Of a stretch of DNA of 16,598 bases, positions 14,173-16,598 are shown one piece after another. The stretch is from an uncultured Oscillospiraceae bacterium. GTDB taxonomy: Bacteria; Bacillota; Clostridia; Oscillospirales; Acutalibacteraceae. The first letter of the stretch is position 1. The number at the start of each line of letters is the position of its first letter. The notes below the pieces were generated by a model. It was not told the DNA's origin. It saw only the letters and a program-made list of their open reading frames with translations, and did no database searches. The stretch spans positions 1 through 16,598 of the forward strand of contig URPG01000011.1 of NCBI GenBank assembly GCA_900549675.1, in the 5' to 3' direction. The position numbers and the translations under genes are program-made.

Positions 14173-14524
14173 CTAATCTGTCAACTCAACCTCATCTTCT
14201 TTAGGGCAGTTGATATGTTCCCGCGAACAATAAAAATAAGGGGTTCCCGACATTGGCACATCCGGCAAAGTAGCCGCGAGAAAACTCAATGTCTGGAAAC
14301 CCTTTATTTATGGGCATTTTCAGCCCTTCTATTTCCTCACCCTTGACATCAAGACAACACACTCCACATGTTGAGTGGACAGGGATACCCGCCATATTAA
14401 TTGTATCTATATCGCGGTATATTGTATGGGGTGAAACTTCAAACATATCCGCTAACGCCTGTGCACCTATCCGTTCCTTATCCAGAAGTATCATAATTAT
14501 ACTAACAAGTCTGTCTATTTTCAT
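14173..14524 (-). pseudogene. Broken YafY-type (DeoR/HTH_11) regulator fused to an unrecognised tail
   Basis: From ATG 14524 the first 55 residues are a clean YafY-type HTH: MKIDRLVSIIMILLDKERIG, then ALADMFEVSPHTIYRDIDTI and NMAGIPVHSTCGV. Family members continue with a GGGYE motif and a long sensor region. Here the frame passes into unrelated sequence (CCLDVKGEEIEGLKM, then DIEFSRGYFAGCANVGNP) and stops at 14201. Shifting frame by one base at NP (about 14240) gives NPYFYCSREHINCPKEDEVE and a stop at 14173, which looks more natural, so the tail too is probably frameshifted. The tail's family is unknown to me. The gene is divergent from the PfpI gene across a 14-bp inverted repeat. The ribosome binding site AGGAG is 12 bases from the ATG, rather far. 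Confidence 0.7.
14234..14309. repeat. Imperfect inverted repeat with 31-base loop inside the broken regulator tail
   Basis: Arm 14234-14255 (AAATAAGGGGTTCCCGACAT...) and the reverse complement of arm 14287-14309 (AAATAAAGGGTTTCCAGACA...) match except for three differences and one gap. On the minus strand the second arm is followed by TTTTTATTG, so the unit could act as a terminator-like hairpin or be a small palindromic insertion. Confidence 0.5.
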
Positions 14525-14540
14525 TGAATCAATATTCTCC

Positions 14541-14580
14541 TCATAGGATTGTTGCCATACTGCTGTCAACAATCCTATGA
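14541..14580. promoter_or_regulatory. Perfect 14-bp inverted repeat, operator between the YafY-type and PfpI-type genes
   Basis: TCATAGGATTGTTG, 12 bases, then CAACAATCCTATGA: both arms are exact. The repeat lies in the divergent promoter region and overlaps the plus-strand extended -10. A YafY-type regulator normally controls its divergent neighbour, so this is the expected binding site of the now broken protein. Confidence 0.75.
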
Positions 14581-14586
14581 TACAAT
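14578..14586 (+). promoter_or_regulatory. Extended -10 promoter of the PfpI-family gene
   Basis: TG-A-TACAAT at 14578-14586 fits an extended -10 element. No good -35 is visible at the right distance because the region is occupied by the inverted repeat. The start would be near 14593, about 40 bases before the ATG. Confidence 0.5.
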
Positions 14587-14631
14587 AAAAAAGCAAACAA
14601 AACAACATTACACATCGAGCGGAGGAAATTT

Positions 14632-15282
14632 ATGATTAAAATCTATGTTTATATTCTTGATACTTTAGCCGACTGGGAATTGGGACATGTGACTGCAGAG
14701 CTAAATTCTGGTCGCTTTTTCAAAAAGGATGCACAGCACATATCTCTTAAAACGGTTAGCCACTCTAAGGACCCAATCCGTACAATGGGTGGCTTGACCA
14801 TTGTGCCAGATTGCTTGATTGACGATATGATTGTGAATGAAACAAGCGTATTGCTATTGCCGGGTGCAAATACTTGGAGCGACCAAAATCATGGAACTAT
14901 CATAAAAAAAGCAAGGGAATTCCTTTCTGTAGGTGCCGTGGTGGGTGCAATTTGCGGCGCCACTGCTGCGCTTGCCAATGCTGGTATTTTGGATAATCGT
15001 CTGCATACCAGTAATGGAGCTGGGTTTCTTGAAATGGTTTCACCTGATTATAAAGGACAAAGTTTTTATATTGACGATTCGTCTGTAGCAGATAACAACC
15101 TCATTACAGCCGGTTCTACTGGAGGCTTATTGTGGGCAAAGCAAATAATTGAACATTTAGATGTGTTCCAATTAAACACATTGGAAGCTTGGTACAAGTA
15201 TTTTAGTACCGGGAAGCCTGAACATTTTTTTGCGCTAATGCAGACTTTGCCATCTAACAATGAAAATTCATACACCTTATGA
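14632..15282 (+). CDS. DJ-1/PfpI-family (class I glutamine amidotransferase-like) protein
   Basis: The protein has 216 residues; ATG 14632 has GGAGG 6 bases upstream. It has the typical Rossmann-like start IKIYVYILDTLADWELGHVT with conserved Glu16. TSVLLLPGANTW follows, then the nucleophile elbow GAICGATAAL with Cys108. The His that usually follows the nucleophile in PfpI proteases (ICHGP) is Gly here, so protease activity is unlikely. Members like this are often stress-related hydrolases or glyoxalase-like enzymes of unknown substrate. Divergence from a YafY-type regulator is a common arrangement for this subfamily. With the regulator broken, expression is probably constitutive or uncontrolled, which is an inference. 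Confidence 0.85.
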   Translation: MIKIYVYILDTLADWELGHVTAELNSGRFFKKDAQHISLKTVSHSKDPIRTMGGLTIVPDCLIDDMIVNETSVLLLPGANTWSDQNHGTIIKKAREFLSVGAVVGAICGATAALANAGILDNRLHTSNGAGFLEMVSPDYKGQSFYIDDSSVADNNLITAGSTGGLLWAKQIIEHLDVFQLNTLEAWYKYFSTGKPEHFFALMQTLPSNNENSYTL

Positions 15283-15286
15283 AATT

Positions 15287-15318
15287 GAGCCCATGCACTT
15301 TTGTGGGTGCATTGGCTC
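15287..15318 (+). terminator. Hairpin after the PfpI-family gene, without a T-run
   Basis: GAGCCCATGCAC, 8 bases, then GTGCATTGGCTC: 11 of 12 positions pair. It begins 4 bases after the stop codon. The following bases (TTACCTTG) are not a proper T-run, so it may be a weak terminator or a transcript-end stabiliser. Confidence 0.5.
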
Positions 15319-15483
15319 TTACCTTGTCTAGATCCCTAAAATCGTCCAAACAATCCTTGCATATGAACATTGGTTCACCGCCAATTCCATGGTAAAATCA
15401 TTAGAGCACTATAAAAAAGGCATTCACAGTCAAGCGACATATTCTTAGCCGTGGTATTATTCTGGAGAAGGAGGTGCTTATAC

Positions 15484-16389
15484 ATGCACGCATGGGAACA
15501 AATACAACAAACCATAGAGTTTATGGAGTATCATTTGGATGAGGAAATTGACATTGAAAACCTTGCAAAAATGGCTTCTTTGTCACCTTTTTACTATCAG
15601 CGACTGTTTAGCCGTTTAGTAAAAAAGCCGGTTGCCGAGTATATAAAACTTCGTCGTATGGCAAAGGCAACTGAGGAGGTGCTCCAAAGGGACAGGCGCA
15701 TTTTGGATATCGCGTTAGATCTTGGATTTTCCTCTCATGAACATTTCTCCCGCACCTTTAAAGATACCTTTGGGATGACGCCAGACGAGTACCGTAAAAG
15801 CCCGCAAACGCTCAACCGTACGACAAAACCCGAGCTTTTACTTCACTACACTCTGATTGATGAAGGGGTGCCGCTGATCACCGATGGTATCGTTCTGGAA
15901 GTAAACAGGCGGGAAATTACGGAGCCGGTCTATTTTACCGGCGTTAAAAAGGATATGCCAGTTCAGTTTATAGACGGACTGGGAACCGAATCAGGCGTTG
16001 ACCCGTTGGATTCCTTATGGCGAAACTTCCATGAGCAGAAACAAACAGCACTTGGTCTTGCTGAGAATAATGAGAAAATTGGTGTGGCATATCCCTGTTT
16101 AGAGGAAGGGTATTTTAGCTATTTTGCGGGTGCAAAGTCCAGTTCCGAAGAAGCCCCGAACGGTTTTATGAACTGGGAACTGCCACCAGGAGAATATATC
16201 GTTTGTTCCTTTGAAGCTGAGAACTTCGAGGCTCTGGTCATGGATGCTCTTTACAAAGCACAGCAGTATGCCTATAACACATGGCTGCCAAATCACAAAT
16301 TACAGACAGAGGCATTTTGTGCGGAGCGGTATGCAAGCCATTCGCCTGAAACGACAAGTATGGATATCTGGCTCAAGCTGAAAAAGTAA
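15484..16389 (+). CDS. AraC-family regulator with GyrI-like effector-binding domain
   Basis: The gene encodes 301 residues from ATG 15484, which has AAGGAGG 9 bases upstream; the frame from 15451 has no ribosome binding site. Residues 1-105 are the two-helix-turn-helix AraC domain: IDIENLAKMASLSPFYYQRL, then ILDIALDLGFSSHEHFSRTF and the closing GMTPDEYRKSP. From about 125 to the end a GyrI-like domain follows: VLEVNRREITEPVYFTGVKK, then FSYFAGAKSS, NWELPPGEYIVCSFEAE and SMDIWLKLKK. Proteins of this layout (Rob/SoxS-like DNA binding with a small-molecule pocket) respond to drugs or metabolites and often activate efflux or stress genes. No target gene is obvious here; 200 bases separate it from the PfpI-family gene. 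Nothing looks damaged. Confidence 0.9.
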   Translation: MHAWEQIQQTIEFMEYHLDEEIDIENLAKMASLSPFYYQRLFSRLVKKPVAEYIKLRRMAKATEEVLQRDRRILDIALDLGFSSHEHFSRTFKDTFGMTPDEYRKSPQTLNRTTKPELLLHYTLIDEGVPLITDGIVLEVNRREITEPVYFTGVKKDMPVQFIDGLGTESGVDPLDSLWRNFHEQKQTALGLAENNEKIGVAYPCLEEGYFSYFAGAKSSSEEAPNGFMNWELPPGEYIVCSFEAENFEALVMDALYKAQQYAYNTWLPNHKLQTEAFCAERYASHSPETTSMDIWLKLKK

Positions 16390-16404
16390 ATTTATGCACA
16401 TTGT

Positions 16405-16437
16405 ACCGGGTAGTTGCCAAAACTACCCGGTGCTTTT
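16405..16437 (+). terminator. Rho-independent terminator after the AraC-family gene
   Basis: ACCGGGTAGTT, loop GCCAA, then AACTACCCGGT form a perfect 11-bp stem, followed by GCTTTT. It begins 16 bases after the stop codon and lies between two convergent genes, so it may also stop transcription from the right. Confidence 0.85.
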
Positions 16438-16440
16438 CTG

Positions 16441-16598
16441 CTACATCCCCAAAATCGTCCAGATATAGGTCGGAGATGTCAAAGTGAACACCAAGCAGGC
16501 GAACAGAATCGCTGGCGCCGCCCACTCAAACTGTCCGTGCTTTCGATGTGGGCTAAGTGCCCAGCGCCTTACCATATTCCTATGGCAGGTTTCCGAAC
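16441..16598 (-). CDS. C-terminal end of a membrane protein, 5' part outside window
   Basis: The frame is open from the right edge to TAG at 16441-16443, about 51 residues. It reads RRWALSPHRKHGQFEWAAPA, then ILFACLVFTLTSPTYIWTIL and GM. A basic segment is followed by a single strongly hydrophobic stretch of about 20 residues, which looks like a last transmembrane helix. The family is not recognised. It is convergent with the AraC-family gene and shares the terminator region at 16405-16437. Confidence 0.6.
   Translation of the reverse strand, partial: SETCHRNMVRRWALSPHRKHGQFEWAAPAILFACLVFTLTSPTYIWTILGM

Overview
The window looks like a Bacillota (Firmicutes) chromosome segment, either Paenibacillus-like or clostridial. 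Strong AGGAGG-type ribosome binding sites, AT-rich genes, TTGACA/TATAAT promoters and Firmicutes phage families (DUF2800, DUF2815, ImmA/ImmR-type pair) point there. No rRNA, tRNA or other marker fixes the genus.

Left flank (1-2555, all on the minus strand). A GrpB-family gene runs off the left edge. Next to it is a pile of broken genes joined head to tail: the C-terminal part of a SAM-dependent methyltransferase, a GC-rich IS4-family transposase lacking its N-terminus and carrying a frameshift, about 30 codons of a serine recombinase, and the N-terminal half of metK. The metK and recombinase pieces are joined in one reading frame. This looks like the scar of repeated deletions plus an IS insertion.

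Prophage remnant (2573-7134, minus strand). Reading in the direction of transcription: an XRE repressor and ImmA-like metalloprotease pair; two small phage-type proteins (a 50-residue zinc ribbon and a 47-residue basic protein); a sigma-like region 4 protein; two small proteins; a DUF2800 nuclease-like protein; then truncated DUF2815 and truncated P27-like terminase small subunit. Most replication genes and all structural genes are missing. A 22-bp operator-like sequence occurs twice with 19/22 identity, once before the immR/immA pair and once before the small-gene operon. The sigma-like gene lies behind a large terminator-like hairpin, and its Shine-Dalgarno sequence is buried in a perfect 9-bp stem.

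Restriction-modification operon (7244-14090, plus strand). A small XRE regulator is followed by hsdM, hsdS and hsdR of a type I system, the last three overlapping by one base each. The promoter is TTGTTT-17-TATAAT. Three GCGC-centred palindromes lie in and just upstream of it, suggesting control by the small regulator or by the neighbouring ImmR-like protein. All four genes look intact, in contrast to the decayed phage genes.

Right flank (14091-16598). A YafY-type regulator gene is broken and fused to an unrecognised tail. It is divergent from a DJ-1/PfpI-family gene across a perfect 14-bp inverted repeat. Then come an AraC-family regulator with a GyrI-like effector domain, a clear terminator, and the C-terminal end of a membrane protein gene on the minus strand.

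The most economical reading is a cryptic prophage reduced to its control region and early genes. An intact type I restriction system sits next to its repressor genes, and one border is scarred by IS activity. I found no CRISPR array, tRNA, rRNA or clear att site.
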